Shown: one piece after another, positions 25,414 through 34,717 of the stretch
Layout: each line of letters begins with the position of its first letter
Position numbering within the stretch: position 1 is the stretch's first letter
Assembly: GCF_000974685.2 (NCBI RefSeq)
Contig: NZ_AP018738.1
Span: forward strand, 1,364,001-1,428,000
Direction: 5' to 3'
From: Ferriphaselus amnicola
Lineage (GTDB): Bacteria > Pseudomonadota > Gammaproteobacteria > Burkholderiales > Gallionellaceae
DNA: 64,000 nt
Made by a program: the position numbers and the translations under genes
The notes under the pieces: generated by a model
What the model was told of the DNA's origin: nothing
Database searches by the model: none
Seen by the model: the letters and a program-made list of their open reading frames with translations, nothing else

Positions 25414-26392
25414 CACCACTGGCTTCGTGGATAGCGTCCAGCAATTGCTCCATGTCCTCCGGCATCTCGACTTCCCATTCCATCCGCACATGATCGGTCG
25501 GATGGTCGAGCGCCAATCGTGTCGCGTGCAGCGCTTGGCGCGGAAATTCGTGCAGGATGGCACGCAGTTGCGGCGGACATTTCTGAACACCTTTGATATA
25601 GATGCTGTCGCCCACCAGCGGGTGGCCGATGTGTGCCATGTGAACGCGGATCTGGTGAGTACGTCCGGTTTCCAAGCGGCAACGCAGCAAGGTGCAGGCA
25701 GGAAAATCCTCTTCGATGGCGTAATGGGTGACGGCGGGCTTGCCGTCTGGCACGACAGCCATCTTCACACGCTGGGTCGGATGACGGCCGATGGGTGCAT
25801 CCACCTTGCCGCCGCGTGCGAACTCACCCCAAGCCAGCGCTAGGTATTCGCGCTTGACGCTACGTTCCTGCATCTGCCGCACCAGCGCAGTCTGGGAAAT
25901 CAAGGTCTTGGCAACCACCATCAGCCCGCTAGTATCTTTGTCCAAACGATGGACGATACCTGCACGAGGCACTTCGGCCAGTTGCGGCGCGTGGTGCAAC
26001 AAAGCATTCAGCAGCGTGCCTTCCCAGTTGCCACTGCCCGGATGCACCACCAGCCCCACGGGTTTGTTGATGACGAGGATATCGTCGTCCTCGAACACGA
26101 TGTCGAGCGCGATGTCCTCAGCCTGATGCACTTGTTCGGAAGGATGCGTTTGGGGCCTCACCTCGATTTGCTCCCCCCCCCATAACTTCTGCTTGATCGT
26201 GGCAGGCGCGCCGTTCAGCGTCACCAGTCCCTCTTCGATCCAGCTTTGCAAGCGGCTGCGGGAGTAATCCGGCAAGAGTTTGGCCAAGGCTTGGTCGAGG
26301 CGCGTGCCGCCCATCTCGATCGGCACTTGCAAGCAAACTGTTGCGTGGGTGGATTCGGGTATAATCGTAAAAATTTTTTTGGATTCCGTCAT
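25403..26392 (-). CDS. rluD: 23S rRNA pseudouridine synthase RluD
   Basis: 329 residues: an S4 domain (GTRLDQALAKLLPDYSRSRLQSWIEEG), then the RluA-type catalytic domain with the Asp motif GIVHRLDKDTSGLMVVAK. RluD modifies helix 69 of 23S rRNA (positions 1911, 1915, 1917). The start ATG 26392 overlaps the divergent bamD start within the palindrome CATG. The arrangement rluD/bamD back to back is conserved in many proteobacteria. Confidence 0.94.
   Translation of the reverse strand: MTESKKIFTIIPESTHATVCLQVPIEMGGTRLDQALAKLLPDYSRSRLQSWIEEGLVTLNGAPATIKQKLWGGEQIEVRPQTHPSEQVHQAEDIALDIVFEDDDILVINKPVGLVVHPGSGNWEGTLLNALLHHAPQLAEVPRAGIVHRLDKDTSGLMVVAKTLISQTALVRQMQERSVKREYLALAWGEFARGGKVDAPIGRHPTQRVKMAVVPDGKPAVTHYAIEEDFPACTLLRCRLETGRTHQIRVHMAHIGHPLVGDSIYIKGVQKCPPQLRAILHEFPRQALHATRLALDHPTDHVRMEWEVEMPEDMEQLLDAIHEASGDVG
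26360..26365 (+). promoter_or_regulatory. -10 element for bamD
   Basis: A perfect TATAAT lies 25 bases before the bamD ATG, inside the start of rluD. No good -35 box is seen at 17 bases (ACTGTT); transcription would start near 26372. Confidence 0.45.
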
Positions 26393-27194
26393 GCGCCGTA
26401 GTTTAGCCGTTTTCCTCCTGTTTACGCTCACTGCTTGTCAGCTTTTTACGCCTCTCCCTGATGGTCGCCCCGATCAAGAAAGCAAGAGCATCCCCGTCGA
26501 GACACTTTATGCGGAAGCCCAGCAACAGATCGAGGATCAAAATTTCGAGAAAGCCGCCAAGACGCTGGAAAGCTTGGTCGCCCGCTACCCTTATGGCCGT
26601 TACGCCCAGCAAGCGCAGATGGAGATCGCTTACGTTTATTACAGAGAGCGCGAACCTGATCCCGCGCTGGCAGCCGCCGACCGCTTCATCAAGCAATTTC
26701 CCAATAGCCCTCAGATCGATTATGTCTATTACCTGAAGGGGCTGATCAACTTCAACTCTGATCTAGGCGTATTCGGTGATTTTTTCCAGCAGGATATGTC
26801 CGAGCGCGATGCTAAAGCGGCACAAGAGTCCTTCGACGCATTCAGCGAGCTGACCTCCCGCTTTCCGAACAGCCAATACACGCCTGATGCCAAAGTGCGG
26901 ATGCAATATCTAATCAACGCGTTAGCGCGCTCCGAGATCCATGTGGCCAATTACTATCTGCGCCGGGGAGCCTATATCGCCGCGCTGAATCGAGCGAAGA
27001 GTGTGCTTGCAACCTACCCGCAATCGGTACAAACAGCGGATGCTTTACGCATCATGGTTCGCGCCTACGATGCTTTAGGCATGACCGATCTGCGCGATGA
27101 TGCACAACGGGTGCTGGTCGCCAATGGCGGCGAGAGTGCGCCAACCATTTTGAAGGCTGCCGACTATCCTTGGTGGCAATTCTGGAAACGCTAA
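26391..27194 (+). CDS. bamD: Outer-membrane assembly lipoprotein BamD
   Basis: 267 residues. A lipoprotein signal ends at LFTLTAC (Cys18), followed by five TPR-like repeats (VETLYAEAQQQIEDQNFEKAAKTLESLVARYPYG and others). This is the essential TPR subunit of the BAM complex that inserts outer-membrane proteins. ATG 26391 is chosen because it gives the signal peptide; the frame upstream is the rluD antisense. The stop overlaps the nudix start (TAATG). Confidence 0.95.
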   Translation: MRRSLAVFLLFTLTACQLFTPLPDGRPDQESKSIPVETLYAEAQQQIEDQNFEKAAKTLESLVARYPYGRYAQQAQMEIAYVYYREREPDPALAAADRFIKQFPNSPQIDYVYYLKGLINFNSDLGVFGDFFQQDMSERDAKAAQESFDAFSELTSRFPNSQYTPDAKVRMQYLINALARSEIHVANYYLRRGAYIAALNRAKSVLATYPQSVQTADALRIMVRAYDALGMTDLRDDAQRVLVANGGESAPTILKAADYPWWQFWKR

Positions 27195-27739
27195 TGAAGT
27201 TTTGCTCTGAATGCGGTGCTCCGACCGAGCTACGTCAGCCTCAGGGTGACAATCGCATTCGCCATGTTTGTTCTGCCTGTTCAACTGTTCACTATCAGAA
27301 TCCCAAACTGGTCGTCGGCGCCATCCCTGAGTGGGAAGATGGTCGAATCCTACTTTGCCTGCGCGCTATCGAGCCACGCTATGGCTACTGGACATTGCCT
27401 GCCGGGTTCATGGAGAACGGTGAGACCGTAGCCGAAGCCGCCGCTCGTGAAACGCTGGAAGAGGCCAATGCCCGCGTCGAGATCAATGAGTTGTACTCGT
27501 TTTACAACCTAGCCTTCACCAGCCACGTCCATCTGCTGTTTCGTGCACGCTTGCTAGATATAGACTTCAGTCCCGGAGAAGAAAGCTTAGAAGTACGACT
27601 GTTCGCTGAGCACGAGATCCCTTGGGAAGATATGGCGTTTCGCACTGTTCGCCACACCTTGCAACGCTACTTTGCCGAGCGAAAACAAGGAAAGTTCAGC
27701 TTCTCCATCATTGATTTTTTGCCGCCAGAGCCGCACTAA
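27194..27739 (+). CDS. NUDIX hydrolase with zinc ribbon
   Basis: 181 residues. An N-terminal zinc ribbon (CSECG at residue 4 and CSAC) precedes the Nudix box GFMENGETVAEAAARETLEEANARV (G-x5-E-x7-REUxEExGU pattern, with A at the usual Gly). This resembles NudC-like ADP-sugar or NADH pyrophosphatases without the N-terminal extension. The substrate cannot be read off. ATG 27194 shares one base with the bamD stop, so the two are co-transcribed. Confidence 0.88.
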   Translation: MKFCSECGAPTELRQPQGDNRIRHVCSACSTVHYQNPKLVVGAIPEWEDGRILLCLRAIEPRYGYWTLPAGFMENGETVAEAAARETLEEANARVEINELYSFYNLAFTSHVHLLFRARLLDIDFSPGEESLEVRLFAEHEIPWEDMAFRTVRHTLQRYFAERKQGKFSFSIIDFLPPEPH

Positions 27740-27787
27740 ACCTGATTCTTTATCAATTCGCTCGTGTTAATTCGAGGCGGTTCCCTC

Positions 27788-27793
27788 TATAAT
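27788..27793 (+). promoter_or_regulatory. -10 element for mlaA
   Basis: A perfect TATAAT lies 30 bases before the mlaA ATG; the -35 region is poor (TGTTAA). It suggests a separate transcript for mlaA. Confidence 0.45.
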
Positions 27794-27822
27794 CTGCCCG
27801 TCCTGTTTCATTGATATTGACC

Positions 27823-28623
27823 ATGAAGCTATCTCAAATTGCCTGTTTAAGTATCTTTTCGCTGTTACTGGCTGGCTGTGCCACGCCTGCGCAACGAAAC
27901 CCCCAAGATCCGTTTGAGCCAGCCAATCGTGCCATCTTCAAATTCAACGATACAGCGGATAAAGCCATCATCAAACCCATCGCACAGGGTTATACCAAGG
28001 TCGTACCAATTGTAGGCAGAACCATGATAGGAAACTTCTTTTCGAATCTTGAAGATGTCGTCGTCGCTGTCAATAACGTGCTCCAATTCAAGTTGCGTAA
28101 TGCATTTTCAGACGCGGGACGTGTGCTGATCAATACGACGATCGGAGTGGGTGGTTTGGTGGATGTGGCGACCATCACGGGTCTGGAGAAACACGACGAA
28201 GACTTTGGCCAGACATTGGGATACTGGGGTGTCGGCAGCGGCCCTTACCTGATGCTGCCGGTGTTGGGTCCTAGTGACCTTCGAGATGGTATTGGCTCGT
28301 ATGCCGATACCTTCCCCAGTCAGCTCAATCAGATACGTCCGATCTATACACGCAACCAGTTGATCCTGACCAGAGGCATCAATCGTCGCGCTCAATTACT
28401 CGACCAAGAGAAAATGTTGGAAAATGCAACCTTGGATCGATATTCATTTATCCGCGATGCTTACCTAGCTCGCCGCCAGAGCTTGGTGTATGACGGCGAT
28501 CCACCGCGTGAAAAGGATGAGGACGACGACTTTGGTGATGAAACCGCTACGCCGACCGTGCCTGCGGCTCCCTCGGTTGATGCGTCTGTAAGCAAAGCTA
28601 CGGAGCCCCTCGCTTCCCACTGA
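27823..28623 (+). CDS. mlaA: Outer-membrane lipid asymmetry lipoprotein MlaA (VacJ)
   Basis: 266 residues: a lipoprotein signal ending LLAGCATP, then the VacJ domain (DPFEPANRAIFKFND, GGLVDVATITGLEKHDEDFGQTLGYWGVGSGPYLMLPVLGPS in part). MlaA removes misplaced phospholipids from the outer leaflet and hands them to MlaC. The acidic C terminus (EKDEDDDFGDE) is low-complexity. The start ATG 27823 gives a normal signal peptide. Confidence 0.94.
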   Translation: MKLSQIACLSIFSLLLAGCATPAQRNPQDPFEPANRAIFKFNDTADKAIIKPIAQGYTKVVPIVGRTMIGNFFSNLEDVVVAVNNVLQFKLRNAFSDAGRVLINTTIGVGGLVDVATITGLEKHDEDFGQTLGYWGVGSGPYLMLPVLGPSDLRDGIGSYADTFPSQLNQIRPIYTRNQLILTRGINRRAQLLDQEKMLENATLDRYSFIRDAYLARRQSLVYDGDPPREKDEDDDFGDETATPTVPAAPSVDASVSKATEPLASH

Positions 28624-28670
28624 TTTTTCTAGAAACCTAATCTCTGATCCTGCCCTACGGAGCCTTACTC

Positions 28671-31364
28671 ATGCCCCATAACTTATTCAACTCCCGTCAA
28701 ACCTATCAACTCTCCAGCGGTGAACAAGGGTCGCTTTACTCCCTACCCGCCCTAGAAGCCGCTGGCATCGGCAACATCTCGCGCCTGCCCGTCTCCATCC
28801 GTATCGTGCTGGAATCGGTGCTGCGCAATTGCGACGGCAAGAAAGTGACCGAACAGCATGTGCGCGAACTGGCGAACTGGAAACCGACTGCGCCGCGCAC
28901 TGAAGAGATCCCTTTCGTGGTCGCCCGCATCGTGCTGCAAGATTTTACGGGTGTTCCCCTGTTAGCCGACCTCGCCGCCATGCGCGACGCTGCCGCAGCG
29001 ATGGGTAAAAACCCCAAGATTATCGAGCCATTGGTTCCCGTAAATCTGGTGGTTGACCACTCGGTGCAGATCGACAGTTACAACAATCCGAACGCGCTCA
29101 AGACCAACATGGAGCTGGAGTTCGAGCGCAACACCGAACGCTATCGCTTTATGAAGTGGGGCATGCAAGCCTTTGATACATTTAAGGTCGTCCCACCCGG
29201 CATCGGCATCGTGCACCAAGTGAACCTTGAGTATCTGGCGCGCGGCGTGCTGCAAAAGGATGGCATCACCTATCCCGATACACTGGTCGGCACCGACTCT
29301 CACACCACCATGATCAACGGCATCGGCGTAGTCGGCTGGGGCGTGGGCGGTATCGAGGCGGAAGCGGGCATGTTGGGTCAGCCGGTATATTTCCTGACGC
29401 CAGATGTCGTTGGCGTGAACCTCAAAGGCAAACTGCGCGAAGGCGTGACCGCCACCGACCTGGTGCTGACCGTCACTGAACTGATGCGCAAACACAAGGT
29501 GGTTGGCAAATTCGTCGAGTTCTTCGGTGAAGGTACCTCTGCCCTCACCCTACCCGACCGCGCCACGATTGCGAACATGGCCCCCGAATACGGCGCAACC
29601 ATGGGCTTCTTCCCGGTGGACGACGTGACCGTGCAGTTCATGAAAAACACCGGTCGCACCGCCGACGAAGTGGATGCCTTCGAGTCCTACTTCAAGGCGC
29701 AGGGCCTGTTTGGCATTCCTGCTGCGGGCAGCATCGACTACAGCAGCGTGGTCGAACTCGATCTGAACAGCATCGTGCCATCTCTTGCAGGCCCCAAGCG
29801 CCCGCAAGACCGCATCGCGCTGCCCGCAATGAAAGACAGCTTCAACACCCTATTCAGCAAACCCATCGCCGAGAATGGCTTCAACCAGCCCGCCGACAAG
29901 CTGAACACACGTTACGCCACCGGCAAGGATGGCTTGGAGATCGGCAACGGCGATGTGCTGATCGCGGCGATCACAAGCTGCACCAACACCTCCAACCCAG
30001 GCGTACTACTAGCCGCCGGTCTGCTGGCGAAGAAGGCGGTGGCGAAGGGCTTGAAAGTTGCGCCGCACATCAAGACTACGCTGGCCCCCGGTTCTCGTGT
30101 GGTGACTGAATACCTGACCAATGCCGGTCTGCTGGAACCGCTGACCACGCTGGGCTTCGGTCTCGCCGCTTACGGCTGTACCACTTGTATCGGTAACGCC
30201 GGTCCGCTGCGCGAGGACATCGACAAAACCATCACCGACAACAACCTGATCTGCGCCGCCGTACTCTCCGGCAACCGCAACTTCGAGGCTCGCATCCACC
30301 CGAACCTGAAAGCGAACTTCCTCGCTTCGCCTCCGCTGGTGGTCGCCTACGCCATCGCGGGCAAGATGAACATCAACCTCGACACCGATCCGCTGGGCGT
30401 TGGTAAAGACGGTCAACCGGTGTACCTGAAAGACATCTGGCCGAACAGCGCTGAGATCCAAACCGTGATGAAGTTCGCATCCGATCCTGCGGTATATCAG
30501 AAACTTTATTCTGATCTAACCAAGGATCTGCCGCTGTGGAACGCCATCCAGGCCCCCACCGGTGACCTGTACCAGTGGGACGATTCCACCTACATCGCCC
30601 GTCCGCCGTTCTTCGATGCCGCTGTACCAAAGATCGGCGATATCAAGGGTGCTAAGGCGCTGGCGCTGTTCGGCGATTCCGTCACCACCGACCACATCAG
30701 CCCAGCAGGCAGCTTCAAACCCACCACGCCGGCGGGCAAGTATCTGCAAAGCCACAAGGTCGAGATCAAGGACTTCAACAGCTACGGCTCGCGTCGCGGC
30801 AACCACGAAGTGATGATGCGTGGCACCTTCGCCAACGTGCGCGTGAAGAACCTCATGCTCCCGCCGAACGCCGACGGCAGCCGCATCGAAGGCGGCTACA
30901 CCCTGTACAAGGGCGAACAAGTAGCGATCTACGATGCTGCGATGAAACACATCGCCGATGGCACTTCGACCGTCATCTTCGCCGGTGAAGAATATGGCAC
31001 AGGATCTTCGCGCGACTGGGCAGCGAAAGGTACACAGCTGTTGGGAGTGAAGGCCGTCATCGCCAAGAGCTACGAACGTATCCACCGCAGCAACTTGGTG
31101 GGCATGGGCGTGCTGCCCTTGCAGTTCAAAGGCAGCGACAGCGTGGACAGCCTGAACCTCACCGGCGACGAAACCTTCGACCTGCTCGGCATCAACGACA
31201 ACCTGAAGCCGCAACAGGACGTGACGCTGACCATCACGCGCAAAGATGGCAGCAAACAAAGCGTCGCCCTGCTGCTGCGCATTGATACACCGATCGAAGT
31301 CGACTACTACAAGAACGGCGGCATCCTGCCGTTCGTGTTGAAGGAACTTGTGGGTAAAGTGTAA
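28671..31364 (+). CDS. acnA: Aconitate hydratase AcnA
   Basis: 897 residues, the normal length of AcnA/IRP-type aconitase. 4Fe-4S ligands are in [11 protein letters not shown] and [11 protein letters not shown]; substrate-binding [22 protein letters not shown] and the swivel domain [21 protein letters not shown] are present. It interconverts citrate and isocitrate in the TCA cycle. The start has ACGGAG upstream. It stands alone, ended by a hairpin terminator. Long antisense frames within it are GC-rich coding shadows. Confidence 0.97.
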   Translation: MPHNLFNSRQTYQLSSGEQGSLYSLPALEAAGIGNISRLPVSIRIVLESVLRNCDGKKVTEQHVRELANWKPTAPRTEEIPFVVARIVLQDFTGVPLLADLAAMRDAAAAMGKNPKIIEPLVPVNLVVDHSVQIDSYNNPNALKTNMELEFERNTERYRFMKWGMQAFDTFKVVPPGIGIVHQVNLEYLARGVLQKDGITYPDTLVGTDSHTTMINGIGVVGWGVGGIEAEAGMLGQPVYFLTPDVVGVNLKGKLREGVTATDLVLTVTELMRKHKVVGKFVEFFGEGTSALTLPDRATIANMAPEYGATMGFFPVDDVTVQFMKNTGRTADEVDAFESYFKAQGLFGIPAAGSIDYSSVVELDLNSIVPSLAGPKRPQDRIALPAMKDSFNTLFSKPIAENGFNQPADKLNTRYATGKDGLEIGNGDVLIAAITSCTNTSNPGVLLAAGLLAKKAVAKGLKVAPHIKTTLAPGSRVVTEYLTNAGLLEPLTTLGFGLAAYGCTTCIGNAGPLREDIDKTITDNNLICAAVLSGNRNFEARIHPNLKANFLASPPLVVAYAIAGKMNINLDTDPLGVGKDGQPVYLKDIWPNSAEIQTVMKFASDPAVYQKLYSDLTKDLPLWNAIQAPTGDLYQWDDSTYIARPPFFDAAVPKIGDIKGAKALALFGDSVTTDHISPAGSFKPTTPAGKYLQSHKVEIKDFNSYGSRRGNHEVMMRGTFANVRVKNLMLPPNADGSRIEGGYTLYKGEQVAIYDAAMKHIADGTSTVIFAGEEYGTGSSRDWAAKGTQLLGVKAVIAKSYERIHRSNLVGMGVLPLQFKGSDSVDSLNLTGDETFDLLGINDNLKPQQDVTLTITRKDGSKQSVALLLRIDTPIEVDYYKNGGILPFVLKELVGKV

Positions 31365-31399
31365 GGTATAAGCTGACCGTTCACGATACAGAAAACACG

Positions 31400-31424
31400 A
31401 AAGCCTGCGAATGCGGGCTTTCTT
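31400..31424 (+). terminator. Terminator of acnA
   Basis: AAAGCCTGC-GAAT-GCGGGCTTT forms a 9-base stem (one G-T pair) followed by CTT. It separates acnA from the convergent diguanylate cyclase gene. Confidence 0.75.
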
Positions 31425-31484
31425 GTTACCGGAATAGGACAGCCGCCAAGCCCATGCGACATGCGAGACTCCAATCAGGGAGCC

Positions 31485-33545
31485 TCAGACTAACTCATCA
31501 TAAAAACGGATCAAATTACGACCAGACGCTTTAGCGTTGTACATCGCTGTGTCAGCTCGTTTGAAAAGATCGTCGATGCCAACATCTTGCCCCATGAACA
31601 TCACCACGCCGATGCTTGATGTGCATTGGTGTTCGACGACGTATTCAGCAACGCCTTCTTGCCTATTAGTAAGGTTGTAGGTAAGCGACAGAGAGGCTCG
31701 AATCTTCTCTGCAACAATGTTTGCTTGTGCCTTCGACCTAGCTTGGTCTTCATCCAACTCTGCCAGAACTACCACGAACTCATCCCCACCAAAACGTCCA
31801 ACAGTGTCTGATTCTCTCACACAGGCACCGATGCGGTTTGCGACCTCAATCAACAGTAAGTCGCCGACCTTATGCCCATACCTATCATTGAGAGGTTTGA
31901 AGTTGTCCAAATCCAGAAACATGAGTGCGCCATAACGCCCTTCGCGCTTGCTAGTAGTCATTGCCTGACTCAAGCGATCACCAAACAATCGACGATTGGG
32001 TAACTTAGTCAATGCATCAAAAAATGCCATATAACGGATTTGGTCTTCCGTCGCTTTACGGTAGGTGATGTCATCCATCGTGCCAACATAGTTGGTGGTC
32101 TTCCCATCCGCGTCACTAACTCTGGTGATTGTAAGTTGCTCGGGGTAGGCCTCACCATTTCTTCGCCTGTTCCATATTTCACCTTGCCAGGTTCCGAATT
32201 GCTGAATGCTTTGCCACATTGCGGCATAAAAAGCAGAATCATGGCGTCCTGAACTAAGAATCTTTGGTGTTTGACCTATGGTTTCCACTTCCGAATAACC
32301 GGTGATTTTACTAAATGCCTTGTTCACCCGAATGATTACATTATTAGCGTCGGTGATCATAATGCCTTCCTGAGACTCGAAAGCGATGGCAGCAACTCGA
32401 AGTTCTCTTTCGGCATGCTTGCGTTCAGTAATGTCGAGCACCATGCCAACCATGTGACTCGGTTCATTCCCTACTCCATACTGCAGCTCTCCATAGCCAC
32501 TGAGAGTCCGCACCGACCCATCCGGCGCATTGATCCGGAACTCTAAAGGAGCAGGCTTATTCCCAGATGCACAAGCACGAATCCATGTCTGCATTGCCTG
32601 CTTGTCATCAAGACAAATCAGAGAAATGAGGGATTCAACGGTTGGAGAAAAGATTCTAGGGTCGACGCAAAAAATGCGATATGTCTCGTCAGACCATAAA
32701 AGTTTTCCTGAAAACTCATAACGCCAACTACCAATGTGGGCAATACGCTGTGATTCTGATAGGAAATATTCTTTTTCCTGTAGTTCGCTCTTTTCTTGAT
32801 TTATGGTGTCCAGCATTCGATAGATGTGCCTTGCAAGTAGACCCACTTCGTCACTACGATTTACATCAGTGCGAAGGAACGTCTTTCCACCCTCTGCATC
32901 GGCGGCCACCTTTACGATGCGTTGCAATCCATCAGTCAACCGCCGAGCTAGTATGTTGGCAACCATGGTCGTAATTCCAATGAGGACAATTACGATCCCT
33001 AACTCGGCAATTACGAAGTCACGCAAGTTCGCAATTGACGTATCTCTTGTCATTTCGATCAGTATCCAACCGATATGTTGTTTAGCCACAAGGATAGGGG
33101 CTGCGACCACAATATAGCTGGGCTCATCCTGAAGTACCTGAGTGATTGGCAACGATGGCAGCGTTCGAGAGCCACTTGAATTATCTAAGTACTTGGCGAA
33201 GTGATGTCCTTGCGTACCTGCCAATATCTCACGCCCCAAATTTGTCACAATGGCAGACTTTAAATCCCTAGTTTCCTCTGCCACTTCCATCAACTCATCG
33301 AGGCTAGCAATATCTTCTGAGAGAACCTTGGTACCTGCGCTGCTTGCCAGCATTTTTACCAAATCAATCGAAACTTGCATGTCCTGAGCAAATAAGAAGT
33401 GTCGCTGATAGCTATAGAGCAAATAGCCACTGCTAAGGATGATGCACAGCGATGCTAAAGAAAACGACCAGACTAATTGTCGGCGAATAGTCCTTCCCCA
33501 AGCCTGCCTCACGTAGTGAAGAAAATTCACAAATAAAGACAACAT
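31485..33545 (-). CDS. Sensor diguanylate cyclase (TM-HAMP-PAS-PAS-GGDEF)
   Basis: About 686 residues. Two membrane segments (LVWSFSLASLCIILSSGYLL and ELGIVIVLIGITTMVANIL) enclose a periplasmic sensor of about 130 residues; HAMP, two PAS domains and a GGDEF domain follow. The active site is RFGGDEF with an RESD inhibitory site five residues before. It makes c-di-GMP. The start ATG 33545 lies just after the phnD-like stop, which suggests that the binding protein feeds the periplasmic sensor. A TTG at 33566 is an alternative start. Confidence 0.9.
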   Translation of the reverse strand: MLSLFVNFLHYVRQAWGRTIRRQLVWSFSLASLCIILSSGYLLYSYQRHFLFAQDMQVSIDLVKMLASSAGTKVLSEDIASLDELMEVAEETRDLKSAIVTNLGREILAGTQGHHFAKYLDNSSGSRTLPSLPITQVLQDEPSYIVVAAPILVAKQHIGWILIEMTRDTSIANLRDFVIAELGIVIVLIGITTMVANILARRLTDGLQRIVKVAADAEGGKTFLRTDVNRSDEVGLLARHIYRMLDTINQEKSELQEKEYFLSESQRIAHIGSWRYEFSGKLLWSDETYRIFCVDPRIFSPTVESLISLICLDDKQAMQTWIRACASGNKPAPLEFRINAPDGSVRTLSGYGELQYGVGNEPSHMVGMVLDITERKHAERELRVAAIAFESQEGIMITDANNVIIRVNKAFSKITGYSEVETIGQTPKILSSGRHDSAFYAAMWQSIQQFGTWQGEIWNRRRNGEAYPEQLTITRVSDADGKTTNYVGTMDDITYRKATEDQIRYMAFFDALTKLPNRRLFGDRLSQAMTTSKREGRYGALMFLDLDNFKPLNDRYGHKVGDLLLIEVANRIGACVRESDTVGRFGGDEFVVVLAELDEDQARSKAQANIVAEKIRASLSLTYNLTNRQEGVAEYVVEHQCTSSIGVVMFMGQDVGIDDLFKRADTAMYNAKASGRNLIRFYDELV

Positions 33546-33552
33546 GTTATTA

Positions 33553-34371
33553 CTATAGACTATCAAGTTCGGTAATCTTCAATTGCCGAATATCATCCCA
33601 GTCTCGATCTTGAGCTTGTTCAACCCCCTTAAAACCTATCGCCTTTAGGGCTGACTGGCCAATTGGATCTTCATCCAAACTCAACATGACTTTCTGCAAG
33701 GTATTAACAACGGCATCCGGCAAATGTGGATGGCTAGCAATGGCGTGTGGCGTGTAACCAGGTGTTATCCAGATAACCTGTAATTCCTGTTGGGTTGCAA
33801 CGTCCATTAATTCGAACGTGCGCTTGATACCGCCACCAGCAGGATACATTCCTTGAGCGACATTCAAATATACGGATTCATGAGATGCAACAAACTTAGC
33901 TTTAATATCAATTCCTTCTTTGCGAAGACTTGCTCGTGGAAGAATACTTGCAGCAAATGCTGCAGGGGCAGGGAATGCCAGAGTCAGGCCATTCAAGTCC
34001 CTAATGTCGTTAATGGCACTACCCTTTCGGGCAACAAGAATCCCAGTAAGTTTGCGTCCCTTTTCTTTAGCGAACGCCTTGTACCCGGATTTCTTGTGAA
34101 ATACCGTGTAGTGATAAGGATTCATGTAAGCAATGTCATAGGCCCCATTGCCCAACCGCTTCTCGAAAGTAGGTATGTCAGGCGCTGTAACGAACTTCAG
34201 CTTCACGCCACTCCTTTCGGAGAGCAAAGCCAAAAATGGAATCCAGCTCTTTGCCAATTCCGTGACGGCCTGTTGCGGCACTATGGCAAATGTGTAGATT
34301 CTATCCTCGGCCAATACAGCGTTTGTCTCCAACACTAAGATACTAATGAGTAGAGCGTGCAAGATTTTCAC
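33553..34371 (-). CDS. PhnD-like periplasmic substrate-binding protein
   Basis: About 272 residues with a signal peptide (ILHALLISILVLETNAVLA) and the PhnD/phosphate-phosphite-phosphonate binding fold (FAIVPQQAVTELAKSWIPFLALLSERSGVKLKF in part; AYMNPYHYTVF; LAFPAPAAFAASILPRA). The start is GTG 34371, with AAGGAGG seven bases upstream. There is no ABC permease or ATPase nearby; the next gene is a sensor diguanylate cyclase, so it probably works as a ligand-sensing partner rather than in transport. The ligand is unknown. Confidence 0.88.
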   Translation of the reverse strand: MKILHALLISILVLETNAVLAEDRIYTFAIVPQQAVTELAKSWIPFLALLSERSGVKLKFVTAPDIPTFEKRLGNGAYDIAYMNPYHYTVFHKKSGYKAFAKEKGRKLTGILVARKGSAINDIRDLNGLTLAFPAPAAFAASILPRASLRKEGIDIKAKFVASHESVYLNVAQGMYPAGGGIKRTFELMDVATQQELQVIWITPGYTPHAIASHPHLPDAVVNTLQKVMLSLDEDPIGQSALKAIGFKGVEQAQDRDWDDIRQLKITELDSL

Positions 34372-34717
34372 AATGCAACCTCCTTCTTGGGCTGTGCTTA
34401 TATTCGCGCATTTATTGATTAAATGGGATATATGCTTTCTCATTTACCTAGGAACCAGACTAGTCAAGAAAATTAGAAGGTTGCCACGCCATACCGAAGA
34501 ACAGTCTTAACAAAACCGTGCTCCAAGGCGGCTCATGAAATACGGCGCGTTCGGTCTGGACAAAATTGATTCTAGATACTCCTAGTGATTCTAGTAGTTA
34601 CAAAGAAATCAAACAATAGTTTGCGATTGTTTCCAGCAGGCGTCGATCGTCAGCAAGAACATGGTGAGCCCTTCGACTTTGTACAGGACAGGCATGTCAG
34701 CCTCTGGTTGGAGTGAA
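34372..34717. other. Gene-free stretch between two c-di-GMP genes
   Basis: About 346 bases without a gene I can support. It contains the ribosome-binding site of the PhnD-like gene and presumably its promoter; otherwise I see nothing in it. Confidence 0.5.

Noticed and set aside
30516-31259. Long minus-strand frame inside acnA
   Set aside because: It is a coding shadow of the conserved aconitase gene; its protein has no recognisable features. Similar shadows in the Anbu and DUF2126 region were left out for the same reason.
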